Made by a program: the position numbers and the translations under genes. The notes beneath the pieces were generated by a model. That model saw only the letters and a program-made list of their open reading frames with translations, was not told the origin of the DNA and searched no databases. A stretch of 64,000 bases of DNA, taken from Acidobacteriota bacterium (GTDB lineage: Bacteria; Acidobacteriota; Blastocatellia; Pyrinomonadales; Pyrinomonadaceae). The stretch covers positions 62,001-126,000 of the forward strand of contig JAFAZX010000045.1 in the NCBI GenBank assembly GCA_019239425.1. Direction: 5' to 3'. This document shows, piece by piece, positions 1-8,893 of this stretch (positions are counted from its first letter, which is position 1; each line of letters begins with the position of its first letter).

Positions 1-864
1 CTTCCAGGCCATCACGCCGGCGCTGGCGACGAGCCCCAGAAACCCGCCGCGCGAGAAGCTGGCGACGACGCCCGCCGTGAAAAGCGCCGCGCACAGAAGG
101 TAGGCGACCTTCTTCAGCGAGCCGCGGCGCGCGAAGGCGAGCGCGACGGCGAGCGGCACCATCGTGACGAGGTGCAGGGCCAGGTCGTTCGGGTTGCCGA
201 AGAGCCCGCCGAGCATCCCCTTGACCCGCTCGCCCTGGAAATTCAGACGCCCCTGCCAGTAGTCGTTGAGGGCGGAGAAACTCAGCATGACGCTGGCCGC
301 CAGCACCAGCACGAGCAGCCCGCGCAGCCGCCGCTCGGTGCGCATGACGTTCACCGCGACGACGAAGATGAGGACGACCTTCGAGAACTCGACGACGTTG
401 TCCCAAGCCTCGCCGGGGTTGGTGGCCGTCGGCACCGAGAGCAGCGCCGCGACGAGCAGCAGCAGCGCGAGGATGACCTCCGGGGGGCGCGCCGTCAGAT
501 TCCCCTCGGTCGCGAACTGGCTGGGTATGTATGCGAGGATCGTGAGGAGGGCCAGCCACTGCGCCCCTTCGTTGAGGGCCGGCATCGAGAACAGCTCGTA
601 TGGGCGGAAGAAGACGAAGGTCGTGAAGAGGAAGAGCCCCACGTACGTGAAGAAGTGACTGCGCCCCGCCACCCACCTCTCCGCGTGCAGCTTCGCGGGC
701 CTCACCTTCTTCGACCCGCCGCGCCTGCGCGCGCCCGGCTCGGAGGCGCCGTCGAGGGCGCGCGCGGCCCCTTCCGCGGGCGCGGCCTCGTCCCCCTCGG
801 GCGGCTCGGGCCGGCGCAAGGGTGTGACGGCTTCGTAGTCAGTTAATACCTGGCCGTCCCTCAT
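1..864 (-). CDS. O-antigen ligase/polymerase-like membrane protein (3' end cut by window edge)
   Basis: The reading frame stays open from an ATG at 864 to base 1, giving the first 288 residues. Residues 1-65 are hydrophilic, rich in Pro, Ala and Arg, and probably cytoplasmic. Hydrophobic segments follow at about 72-88, 103-115, 129-145, 163-173 and 182-195, and others after 225. The motifs GLFGNPNDLAL (220-230) and SFSRGGFLGL (269-278) are typical of the Wzy/WaaL O-antigen ligase superfamily, which polymerises lipid-linked glycan repeats or transfers them to an acceptor. A GGGGAAG sequence lies just upstream of the ATG as a possible ribosome site. The C-terminal half, with the conserved periplasmic loop, is outside the window, so ligase and polymerase cannot be told apart. 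A second member of the superfamily lies at 7409-8893. Confidence 0.75.
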   Translation of the reverse strand, partial: MRDGQVLTDYEAVTPLRRPEPPEGDEAAPAEGAARALDGASEPGARRRGGSKKVRPAKLHAERWVAGRSHFFTYVGLFLFTTFVFFRPYELFSMPALNEGAQWLALLTILAYIPSQFATEGNLTARPPEVILALLLLVAALLSVPTATNPGEAWDNVVEFSKVVLIFVVAVNVMRTERRLRGLLVLVLAASVMLSFSALNDYWQGRLNFQGERVKGMLGGLFGNPNDLALHLVTMVPLAVALAFARRGSLKKVAYLLCAALFTAGVVASFSRGGFLGLVASAGVMAWK

Positions 865-967
865 CGCGACTTCCCCGGGTTCAGCATCTTCGACTAACGC
901 GTTCTAAGATTTGGTAGAGACTCGACGTTGGTCGGTTACTCGCCTTGTTGAAGGTTATCACGGCGGC

Positions 968-2068
968 TCAGGCTTCGAGGAGCGCGTCGAGGATGCGCTC
1001 GGCCGCGCGGCCGTCCCATAGGGGCGGCACGCGCGGCGGCTCCTTCTGCCTGTCTTGAGAGAGCGCCGCTTGGGCCTCGGCGACGATCCTCTCGGGGTCT
1101 GTGCCGACGACGCGGTTCGTGCCCAGCTCGACCGTCACCGGCCGCTCCGTGTTCTCCCTGAGCGTCAGGCAGGGGATGCCGAGCGCCGTCGTCTCCTCCT
1201 GTATCCCGCCCGAGTCCGTGAGCACCAGGCGCGCGCCGCTGTAGAGCCGCAGGAAGTCGAGGTAGCCGAGCGGCTCGGTCAGGCGGAGGCGCCCGCCCTC
1301 TTCGGCCGCCTCCAGCAGCCCGAACTCCGCGAGGTTCTTCCGCGTGCGCGGGTGAATCGGGAAGACGACGGGCAGACGGCGGCCGACGCGCGCGAGCGCC
1401 GAGAGGATGCCGCGCAGAGTCTCGGGCTCGTCCACGTTCGAAGGGCGGTGCAAAGTGACGACCGCGTAGTCCGCGCCCGCGACCTCAAGCTCTTCGCGCA
1501 CGCGCGAAGAGGCGGCCCGCTCCAACTGCTTGAAGAGCGAGTCGATCATCACGTTGCCGACGAAGCGTATGCGCTCGGCCGGGACGCCCTCGGCGAGCAG
1601 GTTGCGGTCTCCGTCCTCCGAGGGCGTGAGCAGGAGGTCTGCGAGCTGGTCGGTCAGGAGGCGGTTGATCTCCTCGGGCATCGTGCGGTCGCGGCTGCGC
1701 AGGCCCGCCTCGACGTGCGCGACCTTGATCCCGAGCTTCGAGCAGACGAGCGCGCAGGCCAGGGTCGAGTTCACGTCGCCGACGACGAGCACCCAGTCGG
1801 GCTTCTGCTCGAGGACGACCGGCTCGAACTTCTGCATCACGGCCGCTGTCTGCTGCGCGTGGCTGCCTGAGCCGACGCCGAGGTGCACGTCCGGTTCGGG
1901 CAGCCCGAGGTCGCGGAAGAAGGCGTCGCTCATCCGCTCGTCGTAGTGCTGCCCCGTGTGCAGGACGACCGGAGCGAACTCGCGCGCGCGCCGCCGCATC
2001 GCCTCCACGATGGGTGCGACCTTCATGAAGTTCGGCCGCGCGCCCACGACGTTGATGACTTTGAGCAT
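968..2068 (-). CDS. wecB: UDP-N-acetylglucosamine 2-epimerase (non-hydrolysing)
   Basis: This enzyme interconverts UDP-GlcNAc and UDP-ManNAc in the cytoplasm and supplies precursors for surface glycans. The 366-residue product matches the usual family length (about 360-380). Family motifs are in order: GARPNFMK (9-16), HTGQHYDERMS (37-47), GDVNSTLA (from 97), VEAGLRS, PEEINR, LHRPSNVD (near 206) and TDSGGIQEE (near 282). I chose the ATG at 2068 because the conserved MLKVINVVGARPNF start begins there. An in-frame GTG at 2122 would add 18 residues unlike the family. It is followed on the same strand by the truncated O-antigen ligase-like gene. A second, more distant 2-epimerase is at 44084-45211. 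Confidence 0.9.
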   Translation of the reverse strand: MLKVINVVGARPNFMKVAPIVEAMRRRAREFAPVVLHTGQHYDERMSDAFFRDLGLPEPDVHLGVGSGSHAQQTAAVMQKFEPVVLEQKPDWVLVVGDVNSTLACALVCSKLGIKVAHVEAGLRSRDRTMPEEINRLLTDQLADLLLTPSEDGDRNLLAEGVPAERIRFVGNVMIDSLFKQLERAASSRVREELEVAGADYAVVTLHRPSNVDEPETLRGILSALARVGRRLPVVFPIHPRTRKNLAEFGLLEAAEEGGRLRLTEPLGYLDFLRLYSGARLVLTDSGGIQEETTALGIPCLTLRENTERPVTVELGTNRVVGTDPERIVAEAQAALSQDRQKEPPRVPPLWDGRAAERILDALLEA

Positions 2069-2147
2069 GGGGCTGGTAACTTCCCTCACCGAAAGAAAGG
2101 GGGCCGCGAGGCCCCGCTTCACTTTGAAACTGGTCTCGCCGAAACCC

Positions 2148-3359
2148 TCAGACGCCCGCGTTGACCTCCTCGCTGATGAAGAGGTTGACGCGCTCGCGCA
2201 GCGCCGTCTCGAACCGCCGCGCCTCCTCGATGCCGCTCAGGGAGAGCGCGCGCAACTGCTGCTCGATGCGGCGGCGGTAGTCCGAGACGAGCGAGTCGGA
2301 GACGTTCAGGCGCGCCGCGGCTTCGAGCTGCGTGATGTGCGCCGGGCTCAGGTAACAATACCACAGCACGCCGAGCATGCGGTCGTACTGCTTCGACTTG
2401 CCGCGCACGGCCGCGTGCAGGCCGCGCAGGAACTCGTCCACGTAGTTGGCCGCGCCGTCCTCGGACTCGCGCCGCAGGAGCGACTGCTCAGGGTTCTCGC
2501 GGCCGTCCACCGGCTCGAAGGCCTTCCCGTCCTCGTCGTCGCCGCCGCCGATGGGCACGAGGTAGATGTCCATCACGGGCAGGCGCGACATGACGAGGCT
2601 GCGAAGGCTTCGCACGTCCACCGGCGAGTCGCAGGCTTCGAGGACTGAGACGATCAGGTCTTCGAGGTCGGAGTTGCTGATGATGATCTGCGCGTCGCCC
2701 GTGCAGCCGACCATGCGCGTGTCGCGCTGGCGGACGGGGATCATCTGCACGCGCTCTTCGAGTTCGGCCTGCGCCCGCCGCGACTTGTCCGCGCGCCACT
2801 CGCGCAGTCCGTAGACGCGGTCAACCAGGCGGCGGTGCGGCTCGTCCTCGCCCGCGCCCGCATCGACGCGGCGGAAGTTGGCCGAAGACTGGATGATGGT
2901 CGAGATGCGCCGGGCCAGGCGGTAGCTTTCCGGGTGACGCTTGCGCAACTCGGCCGTCAGGAGGTTCGTCAGCTCGATCTGGCTGATCTCGCACTCGATC
3001 TCCGAGTCGGTCATCTCCGAGTCGAGGTAGTGCTGGAAACGCGACTTCGAGAGGAGCGTGACGAAGAGTTCCTGCGTCAGGTCGAGGTAGGCGCTGCCGC
3101 GGTCGCCCTCTTCGACGAGGAGGCCGGCGCTGTAGGAGGCGCGCACGAGCGGGTGGTTGACGACGAGGCGTTGCAGCTCCGTCCAGAGGCGCGAGACGTC
3201 CGAGCGCCGCAGGGTCTCGACCCACGCCCCGGCTCGGCGCTCGTGGCGCTCGTGCGCCTGGGCGCGCGCATGCCCCTGCGAAGTCGGGGACGTCTCTTCG
3301 GTTGACCGCGTCATGGGGTCGTTCAAGTGATGATCTTGGTCGGCAGATGTGGCAGCCAT
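2148..3359 (-). CDS. Atypical sigma-factor-like / HTH transcription regulator
   Basis: The product is 403 residues, without signal peptide or membrane segment, so cytoplasmic. Around 93-108 the segment DLTQELFVTLLSKSRF resembles the core of sigma-70 region 2 (usual pattern D-QE-F--L). Near the C-terminus, about 342-370, HITQLEAAARLNVSDSLVSD and its continuation look like a region-4 or LuxR-type helix-turn-helix. The long middle part (about 165-320) is unlike ordinary ECF sigma factors, which are only about 180-200 residues. The first 50 residues are polar and the start is uncertain: a Met at residue 16 (3314) is also possible, and neither has a clear ribosome site. It is divergent from the small zinc-motif gene at 3983. 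The assignment rests on weak motif resemblance; a non-sigma DNA-binding protein is also possible. Confidence 0.5.
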   Translation of the reverse strand: MAATSADQDHHLNDPMTRSTEETSPTSQGHARAQAHERHERRAGAWVETLRRSDVSRLWTELQRLVVNHPLVRASYSAGLLVEEGDRGSAYLDLTQELFVTLLSKSRFQHYLDSEMTDSEIECEISQIELTNLLTAELRKRHPESYRLARRISTIIQSSANFRRVDAGAGEDEPHRRLVDRVYGLREWRADKSRRAQAELEERVQMIPVRQRDTRMVGCTGDAQIIISNSDLEDLIVSVLEACDSPVDVRSLRSLVMSRLPVMDIYLVPIGGGDDEDGKAFEPVDGRENPEQSLLRRESEDGAANYVDEFLRGLHAAVRGKSKQYDRMLGVLWYCYLSPAHITQLEAAARLNVSDSLVSDYRRRIEQQLRALSLSGIEEARRFETALRERVNLFISEEVNAGV

Positions 3360-3982
3360 GTTACCGTTTCCGGACGGTTGGGAGCAAGGCCGGAGGTCTC
3401 TAGATTAAGTCCGCTGAGGAGGATGGTGGAAGGGCGCGGGGACGAGCGCCGGGGCGTCTCTCTTGCTTCCTCGGGCCATTTCACTTTCTCGGCCGGAGGC
3501 GAGACGAAACTATCCGGGGGGACATCTGTGCTCCGCTGGCTCTTGGTTTTGAATGGTTGACCTTACAGGGCGAGCCGCTCCGGTTCGGCCGCAAAGGGGA
3601 ATGGGCGCGGCCACCGTGAAGGAGTTCAGGACAGACGCCCCGAACACTTTGAGATAGTAACAGCATTCCCGCGACTTGAGCAACACCTTTTTACAAAACG
3701 GCCAAGGCGTTGAAAAATCAGGGAGAAAACGGCCGACGGGGCCTCCCGGACGGGGACGAAAGTTTGGAAGTGTGTCGTGATTGGTACTTTAAGTCCGGTG
3801 CACGAGAGAAGCGCCCGAGAAGAGGCCCTCGACGGCCGGCCGCGTGGAAGGAGTAGCACGGCCGGCGAAGTTTAAGCATGCCTCAAGCCCCGCAGTAATC
3901 CGAGCCGGCGCTTCGGACGCGTGCCGCACCACCGCAACCCTCCGGCGGGCGGCCAACACCAGAGAGACTGCGAGGAGCACTC
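3360..3982. promoter_or_regulatory. Divergent intergenic region between sigma-like and anti-sigma-like genes
   Basis: This 623-base spacer separates two divergently transcribed genes, so it must contain their promoters. Short open frames here are unconvincing in composition. Parts of it (about 3640-3790) are visibly less GC-rich than the coding DNA. I did not find a convincing sigma-70 type -35/-10 pair in either direction. Short direct repeats AAAACGGCC occur near 3695 and 3728. GAGGAG lies about seven bases upstream of the ATG at 3983 and is a good ribosome site. Confidence 0.4.
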
Positions 3983-4315
3983 ATGCCTTCTTCAACGACA
4001 GCCCGGTTCCGTAAGCTTCGGACTTGCCCGCGCACCGAGACGCTGCTCACCTTCTCGGCCGACGCCGGCGGCGTGGGGCGCGTCGCCGAGCACATGCGGT
4101 TCTGCGACTTCTGCGGCGCGGAGGCGCACCTGCTCTCCCGCCACGCGGCGGCGGAGGCGGACGCCCTCCCCTCGGCCGCCGGAGAGATGCCGGCCTCCTT
4201 GCGCCGCCTCGCCGAAGACATCCTCGCCGAGCCCTCCTACAACCGCGCACGCTTCGCCGAATCGCTCATGGAGGTCGAGCGCCTGACGCCCGAGACGGTG
4301 AGCAGTGAGCAGTGA
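3983..4315 (+). CDS. Small zinc-finger (ZAS-motif) protein, possible anti-sigma-type regulator
   Basis: This is a 110-residue soluble protein with no membrane segment. Residues 37-44 read HMRFCDFC, that is H-x3-C-x2-C, the zinc-binding signature of ZAS anti-sigma factors; another Cys is at 15. The rest is Ala- and Glu-rich and probably helical. In ZAS proteins this motif coordinates zinc in a domain that binds a sigma factor. Here the partner could be the sigma-like protein encoded divergently at 2148-3359, which is inference from proximity. The start has a good GAGGAG ribosome site. The last codons and the stop (V-S-S-E-Q-stop) are formed by the repeat GTGAGCAGTGAGCAGTGA, so the natural C-terminus may have been altered by the adjoining repeat element. 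Confidence 0.6.
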   Translation: MPSSTTARFRKLRTCPRTETLLTFSADAGGVGRVAEHMRFCDFCGAEAHLLSRHAAAEADALPSAAGEMPASLRRLAEDILAEPSYNRARFAESLMEVERLTPETVSSEQ

Positions 4316-4494
4316 CGGGTAGACAGTAACGAAAGCAATTTCACCACGGAGGCACGGAGGCACAGCTTGTTGAGATAAAGTCTCCAAGCTGTGCCTCCGT
4401 GCCTCCGTGGTTAATTTTCCGTCTGCCGTCCGCACCCGCAAACAACAATAGGCCACTTGCTTATCCGGACTGCCGTCTGCCTACTGCCTACTCT
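4301..4494. repeat. Nested palindromic intergenic element
   Basis: The spacer between two convergent genes is filled by repeats. The core is a perfect 25-base inverted repeat: CCACGGAGGCACGGAGGCAC... at 4345-4369 and its complement at 4387-4411, with a 17-base loop. TTCA and TTAA flank the arms. Outside it, GTGAGCAGTGAGCAGTGA-type words (4301-4332) face CTGCCTACTGCCTACT-type words (4468-4494), a looser outer palindrome. The outer arms contain the stop codons of both flanking genes. The position between convergent genes would suit a bidirectional transcription terminator, but there is no clean run of T after the stem. Confidence 0.8.
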
Positions 4495-6317
4495 CCCCTG
4501 CCCCCGTCGTACAGCTCTTCGATGAGGCCGCTGTACTTCTCGTCGATGACGCGGCGTTTGACCTTGAGGGTGGGCGTGAGTTCGCCGCCGTCGATGGAGA
4601 AGTCGTCGGGGAGGAGTGCGACGCGGCGGACGCGCTCGTAGTCGTGGAGCGGGCGCGTGAGTTCGGCCACCTCCGCCTGGATGAGCTTGACGGCCGCCGG
4701 GTTCCGGCTCCACGCGACGCGCACCGTGTGATCCTCGGCCTGCGGGGTGGGGAGGGCCGAGGCGAGCGCCTCCCAGTCGGGCACGATGAGCGCGGCCGGC
4801 TGCTTGCGCCCCGCGCCGACGACCACCACCTGGCTCACGTACTGGCTCTGCTTAATCAGGCTCTCGACCAGCTGCGGCGCGACGTACTTGCCGTTCGAGA
4901 GCTTGAACAGCTCCTTCTTCCGGTCGGTGATGTGGAGCCGGCCGCCCTCGTCGAGCCTCCCCACGTCGCCCGTCCTGAACCAGCCGTCCTCCGTGAAGAC
5001 GGCCGCGGTCTCGGCCTCGTGGCCGTAGTAGCCGCTCATCAGGTTCGGCCCGCGCACGAGGATTTCGCCGTCCGTATCCGTTTTAAGTTCGATGCCCGGG
5101 AACGGCAGGCCGACCGAGCCGACGCGGTTGTCCTCGGGGCGGTTGGCCGAGACGATGCAGGTCTCGGTCATGCCGTAGCCCTGCAGGATGACGACGCCCG
5201 CGCCGAGGAAAGCATACGAGAGCGCGGGCGAGAGCGGCGCGCCGCCCGAGACGAAGAAGCGCAGGCGGCCGCCCACGCCCTCGCGCCACTTCGAGAAGAC
5301 GAGCCGCGACGCGACCTCCTGCTGAATCTCGAGGAGCGGCGGCACCTGCTCGCCCCTGTCCTTCAACTCCGCGTAACGCTGCCCGACGCGCAAGGCCCAG
5401 TTGAAGAGCTTCGCCTTCCAGCCGCCGTCGGCCGTCCCCTTCTTCACGATCTTGTGGAAGACCTTCTCGAAGAGGCGGGGCACGGCCGTCATGATGGTCG
5501 GCCGCACTTCGCGCAGGTACTCGCCGACCACGTCGAACGAGGGCGCGTAGGCGACCGAGACGCCGTTCCGGCAGAAGACGTAGAAGACCACGCGCTCGAA
5601 GATGTGCGAGAGCGGCAAGACCGAGAGCGCCACGTCCGTCGAGAGGATCGGGAGCGAGCCCGAGATCGCCAGCACGTTCGAGACGAACGTGCCGTGCGTC
5701 AGCATCACGCCCTTCGGCTCGCCCGTCGTCCCGGAGGTGTAGATGATGGTCGCGAGGTCTCCCGGCGCGACGGCGTTCAGCGCGCGGCTGAAGACTTCCG
5801 GCTCGGCCTCGTCCAGCTGCGCGCCGGTCTGTTCGAGTTCGAAGAGCGTGAGCGCGCCCTCCATCGCGGAGGCCGCGTCGGTGTCGAAGAAGACGACGCG
5901 CTCTAAGGTCTCCACCGGCTCGACGCCGGGCCTCGCGTGGCGGAAGACTTTCTTGCCCGAGACGAAGAGGACGCGCGCGCCGGAGTCTTCGAGGATGTAG
6001 CGCACCTGCTCGGGCGCCTGCGTCGTGTAGATGGGGACGTTGACGGCGCCCAGGCTCAGGATGGCGAGGTCTACGACCGACCAGTCGGGCCGGTTCTCCG
6101 ACAGCAGGGCCACGCGGTCGCCCCGCTTGACCCCGAGCGCCGAGAGCCCCAGCGCGACGGCGCGCACGCGCTGGATGATCGCCTCGCCCGGGATGTGGAG
6201 CCACTGCCCCGCCTTCTTCAGACTCAGCGCGTCCGCCTTCGCGTGCCGCGCCAAAGCCTCCAGACACATCCCCGGCACGCTCGCCGGCACGTTCCCGTTG
6301 TGTGCGTGTTCACTCAT
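4488..6317 (-). CDS. Long-chain acyl-CoA synthetase (AMP-binding)
   Basis: This enzyme activates a fatty acid with ATP to an acyl-adenylate and then to acyl-CoA. The 609-residue product has the AMP-binding motif YTSGTTGEPKG near residue 190, GYGMTETC near 375, GWFRTGDVG and then the hinge DRKKELFKLSNGKYVAP near 475. The length and the DRKKELFKLSNGKY pattern fit the FadD15-like long-chain branch. The ATG at 6317 begins MSEHAHNG. In-frame codons further upstream lie in a repeat element and translate to repeats, so they were rejected. The stop TAG belongs to a GAGTAGGCAGTAGGCAG repeat. The gene has no evident link to the polysaccharide genes around it; lipid A or membrane lipid supply is only a possibility. 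Confidence 0.88.
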   Translation of the reverse strand: MSEHAHNGNVPASVPGMCLEALARHAKADALSLKKAGQWLHIPGEAIIQRVRAVALGLSALGVKRGDRVALLSENRPDWSVVDLAILSLGAVNVPIYTTQAPEQVRYILEDSGARVLFVSGKKVFRHARPGVEPVETLERVVFFDTDAASAMEGALTLFELEQTGAQLDEAEPEVFSRALNAVAPGDLATIIYTSGTTGEPKGVMLTHGTFVSNVLAISGSLPILSTDVALSVLPLSHIFERVVFYVFCRNGVSVAYAPSFDVVGEYLREVRPTIMTAVPRLFEKVFHKIVKKGTADGGWKAKLFNWALRVGQRYAELKDRGEQVPPLLEIQQEVASRLVFSKWREGVGGRLRFFVSGGAPLSPALSYAFLGAGVVILQGYGMTETCIVSANRPEDNRVGSVGLPFPGIELKTDTDGEILVRGPNLMSGYYGHEAETAAVFTEDGWFRTGDVGRLDEGGRLHITDRKKELFKLSNGKYVAPQLVESLIKQSQYVSQVVVVGAGRKQPAALIVPDWEALASALPTPQAEDHTVRVAWSRNPAAVKLIQAEVAELTRPLHDYERVRRVALLPDDFSIDGGELTPTLKVKRRVIDEKYSGLIEELYDGGRGE

Positions 6318-6319
6318 CT

Positions 6320-6410
6320 GGTGATGAGTGATAAGTGACGAGTGATAAGTGACAAGAGAATACAGCCCGCGGCTTTTCTTATCACTTATCACTCATCACT
6401 TATCACTTCC
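6320..6410. repeat. Palindromic spacer element, GTGATAA word family
   Basis: Arm one at 6320-6360 and arm two at 6376-6410 are near-perfect inverted copies over about 32 bases, each made of the words GTGATAA, GTGATGA and GTGACGA. The 15-base loop is GC-rich. The element begins two bases after the acyl-CoA synthetase start codon. It ends inside the UDP-xylose synthase gene, whose last codons S-D-K-stop (AGTGATAAGTGA) are formed by the arm. It therefore fills the whole spacer between two minus-strand genes. Confidence 0.85.
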
Positions 6411-7343
6411 CTTAATTCTCTCGGAGAAGTATTCGACCGTGCGCTTGAGCCCGTCGCGCAGCGGGATGGTCGGCTCCCAACCCAGAAGCTTCTTCGCGCG
6501 CGTGATGTCGGGCTGGCGCTGGCGCGGGTCGTCCTGCGGCAGCGGGCGGTAGGAGACTTTCACCTCGATCCCGGCGGCGCGCCCGACCTCCTCCGCAAGT
6601 TGCTTCATCGTGAACTCGCCCGGGTTGCCGACGTTCACGGGCTGGTGCACGTCCTCGCCCTCGACGTTCATCAGCCGAATCATGCCCTCGACCAGATCGT
6701 CGACGTAACAGAAACTACGCGTCTGCTCGCCCGTCCCGTAGAGGGTCAACTCCTCGCCCCGCAGGGCCTGCACGATGAAGTTCGACACCACCCGCCCGTC
6801 GTTCTCCAACATCCGCGGCCCGTACGTGTTGAATATCCTGATGATTCTCGTGTCAACCCTGTTCTGCCGGTGGTAATCCATCATCAACGTCTCGGCCAGA
6901 CGCTTCCCTTCGTCGTAACATGACCGGGGGCCGATGCAGTTGACGTGGCCCCAGTAGCCCTCCGTTTGAGGATGGATTTCGGGGTCGCCGTAGACTTCGG
7001 AGGTCGAGGCCTGGAGGATGCGGGCGCGGACGCGCTTGGCGAGGCCGAGCATGTTGATCGTGCCCATGACGTTGGTCTTGACCGTCTTGACCGGGTTGTA
7101 CTGGTAGTGGACGGGCGAGGCCGGGCAGGCGAGGTTGTAAATCTGGTCGACTTCTAAAAGTATCGGCTCGATGATGTCATGCCTGACGAGGTCGAAGCGC
7201 TTCGAGTCCATCAGGTGGTAGACGTTCTCGCGCCGCCCCGTGAAAAAGTTGTCGAGGCAGATGACGTCGTGCCCTTCGCCCAACAGCCTCTCGCACAGGT
7301 GCGAGCCGATGAAGCCCGCGCCCCCAGTCACAAGAATCCGCAT
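6396..7343 (-). CDS. uxs: UDP-glucuronate decarboxylase (UDP-xylose synthase)
   Basis: This short-chain dehydrogenase family enzyme uses bound NAD to oxidise and decarboxylate UDP-glucuronate to UDP-xylose. The 315-residue product begins at the ATG at 7343 with [16 protein letters not shown], the NAD-binding glycine motif. Diagnostic UXS features follow: [16 protein letters not shown] near residue 75, [13 protein letters not shown] near 113, and the catalytic YDEGK within [12 protein letters not shown] near 140. A longer open frame continues upstream, but it is a shadow of the next gene, so the conserved ATG is the start. The final residues come from a repeat arm. UDP-xylose would feed the glycosyltransferases of this locus; the UDP-glucose dehydrogenase needed to make UDP-glucuronate is not in the window. 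Confidence 0.93.
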   Translation of the reverse strand: MRILVTGGAGFIGSHLCERLLGEGHDVICLDNFFTGRRENVYHLMDSKRFDLVRHDIIEPILLEVDQIYNLACPASPVHYQYNPVKTVKTNVMGTINMLGLAKRVRARILQASTSEVYGDPEIHPQTEGYWGHVNCIGPRSCYDEGKRLAETLMMDYHRQNRVDTRIIRIFNTYGPRMLENDGRVVSNFIVQALRGEELTLYGTGEQTRSFCYVDDLVEGMIRLMNVEGEDVHQPVNVGNPGEFTMKQLAEEVGRAAGIEVKVSYRPLPQDDPRQRQPDITRAKKLLGWEPTIPLRDGLKRTVEYFSERIKGSDK

Positions 7344-7408
7344 CTCTTCTCCCGCTCGTTGATTTTTAGCCGCAAGGTTTTTAAGCCCCGGCATTGTAAC
7401 AGCGACTC

Positions 7409-8893
7409 TCAGGCGGCCGCGACCTCTTTTTCCGGCGCGGCGTCGTCCTCGCGCGCGCCCTCGCCCTGCCGCCTTCTGCGGCGGCGGCGCGGGCGGCGCG
7501 AGCCCTCGCCGTCCTCCTCGACGCGGCCGTCGGCCGTGGCGAGCGACGCCAGCAGGAGGAACATGAGCGCGTTGGCCGTCGTGTGCAGCGTGAAGTCGAA
7601 GAAGCTGTGGACGAGCACGCCCGCGCAGCCGGCCAGAGCGCCCAGGGCCACGCCGCGCCGGAAGCGGTCGCGCGACTGCAGACGCCGGAGCGCCATGCGG
7701 AAGAGCAAAAGGACGAACACGGCCCCGAGCACGCCGCCCACCAGCCCCGCGTCGGAAAACGTCTGCAGGTAGTCGTTGTGCGCCTGCTCCGGGCGGTACG
7801 CGCCGCTGCCCGGGTCGTAGCGCGTGTAGGCGGTGCCGAACGAGCCGAGCCCCGTCCCGAGCCACGGGTGTTCGCCGATAATCTTGAGCGCGCCGCGCCA
7901 GAACTGCGCGCGCCCCGTCGTCGGGTCGGCGCTGTTGACGGTGCCGAGCATGCGGCTCAGAGCGCCCTCGCCGCCGAAGTAGAGCACGCCGACGAAGACG
8001 GTCAGCACCATCGCGAAGCCCAGCCCCGTGCGGACGGCCGCGGCGCGCAGGCGGCTCCCGCCCGCCTCCTCCCCGTCCTGCTCGCGGTTCCTCGCCAGCG
8101 ACGAGACGGCCGCGAGGAACAGCACCTCGCAGACCATGCTGACGAGGCCACCGCGCGAGTTCGTCATCACCAGCGCGATGGCCATCAGCGACGAGGCGAA
8201 GGCGTAGAGCAGCATCCGCTCGCGCGCGACCGCCCCGGCGAACATGAGGCCCAAAGGCATCGCCAGCACCAGCTCCATGTAGCCCGCGAAGTGGTGCCGG
8301 TTGATGTACGGGCCGAACGGCTCGGCCTGCTTCGGCTCCCTCACCCAGAAGATCGTGCGCGGGTTGACGAAGTGCTGCATCAGGCCGTAGACGGCGAGCA
8401 GGAAGCCGAAGATGATGACGAGCCGCGCCAAAAGCTTCAGGCGGCGCGGGCTGTCGACGAAGGCGAGCGCCGCGGCGAAGTAGACCGTGAGCCCGGCGAT
8501 CTCGAGGAGCGCGACGCGCGTCGCCTGCGGGTCGAGCGTGAGGCCCGCGCCGAGCTGCGCGACCCCGACGGCGAAGAGTGCGACGAGCGGGAGTTGCAGA
8601 GGGTTGAGGCTCACACGCAGCACGCGCGTCCGCCAGGCGTCCAGCATCCAGAGGACGAAGACGAGGGCCGCGCTCAACTGGAAGGCGGCGAGCGACCACG
8701 CGTGCACGGTGCCGAATGCGAGCGTCGTCGTCACGACCGCCATGCAGAGCAGGAGGATGATGAAGCGGCTCCAGACCGTCCGCGGCAGCTCGCGCGCGGA
8801 TACGGACGCGAACGCGCCCGGCGGCACGTACGGCGCCGGCAGGTCAGCGTGCGGGCGCCCGGCCGTTGACGCGTTCGAGGCTGAAGTCGTCAT
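7409..8893 (-). CDS. O-antigen ligase/Wzy-type polymerase
   Basis: The 494-residue polytopic protein has about a dozen hydrophobic segments. Hallmarks of the O-antigen ligase superfamily are present: [10 protein letters not shown] near residue 203, [10 protein letters not shown] near 248, [18 protein letters not shown] near 345, [17 protein letters not shown] near 373, and [19 protein letters not shown] near 430. This family joins lipid-linked oligosaccharide repeats or transfers glycans on the outer face of the inner membrane. The C-terminus is a hydrophilic tail with a run of about seven arginines followed by acidic residues. The ATG at 8893 lies 50 bases inside the upstream TPR gene and has GGAAAG at suitable spacing, which suggests translational coupling. 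Wzy-like polymerase is my preference because a Wzc homologue is present. Confidence 0.85.
   Translation of the reverse strand: MTTSASNASTAGRPHADLPAPYVPPGAFASVSARELPRTVWSRFIILLLCMAVVTTTLAFGTVHAWSLAAFQLSAALVFVLWMLDAWRTRVLRVSLNPLQLPLVALFAVGVAQLGAGLTLDPQATRVALLEIAGLTVYFAAALAFVDSPRRLKLLARLVIIFGFLLAVYGLMQHFVNPRTIFWVREPKQAEPFGPYINRHHFAGYMELVLAMPLGLMFAGAVARERMLLYAFASSLMAIALVMTNSRGGLVSMVCEVLFLAAVSSLARNREQDGEEAGGSRLRAAAVRTGLGFAMVLTVFVGVLYFGGEGALSRMLGTVNSADPTTGRAQFWRGALKIIGEHPWLGTGLGSFGTAYTRYDPGSGAYRPEQAHNDYLQTFSDAGLVGGVLGAVFVLLLFRMALRRLQSRDRFRRGVALGALAGCAGVLVHSFFDFTLHTTANALMFLLLASLATADGRVEEDGEGSRRPRRRRRRRQGEGAREDDAAPEKEVAAA

Noticed and set aside
172-846. Plus-strand frame of about 220 codons at the left end
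   Set aside because: Antisense to the O-antigen ligase-like gene, whose opposite strand translates to a convincing membrane protein with NPND and SRGG motifs.
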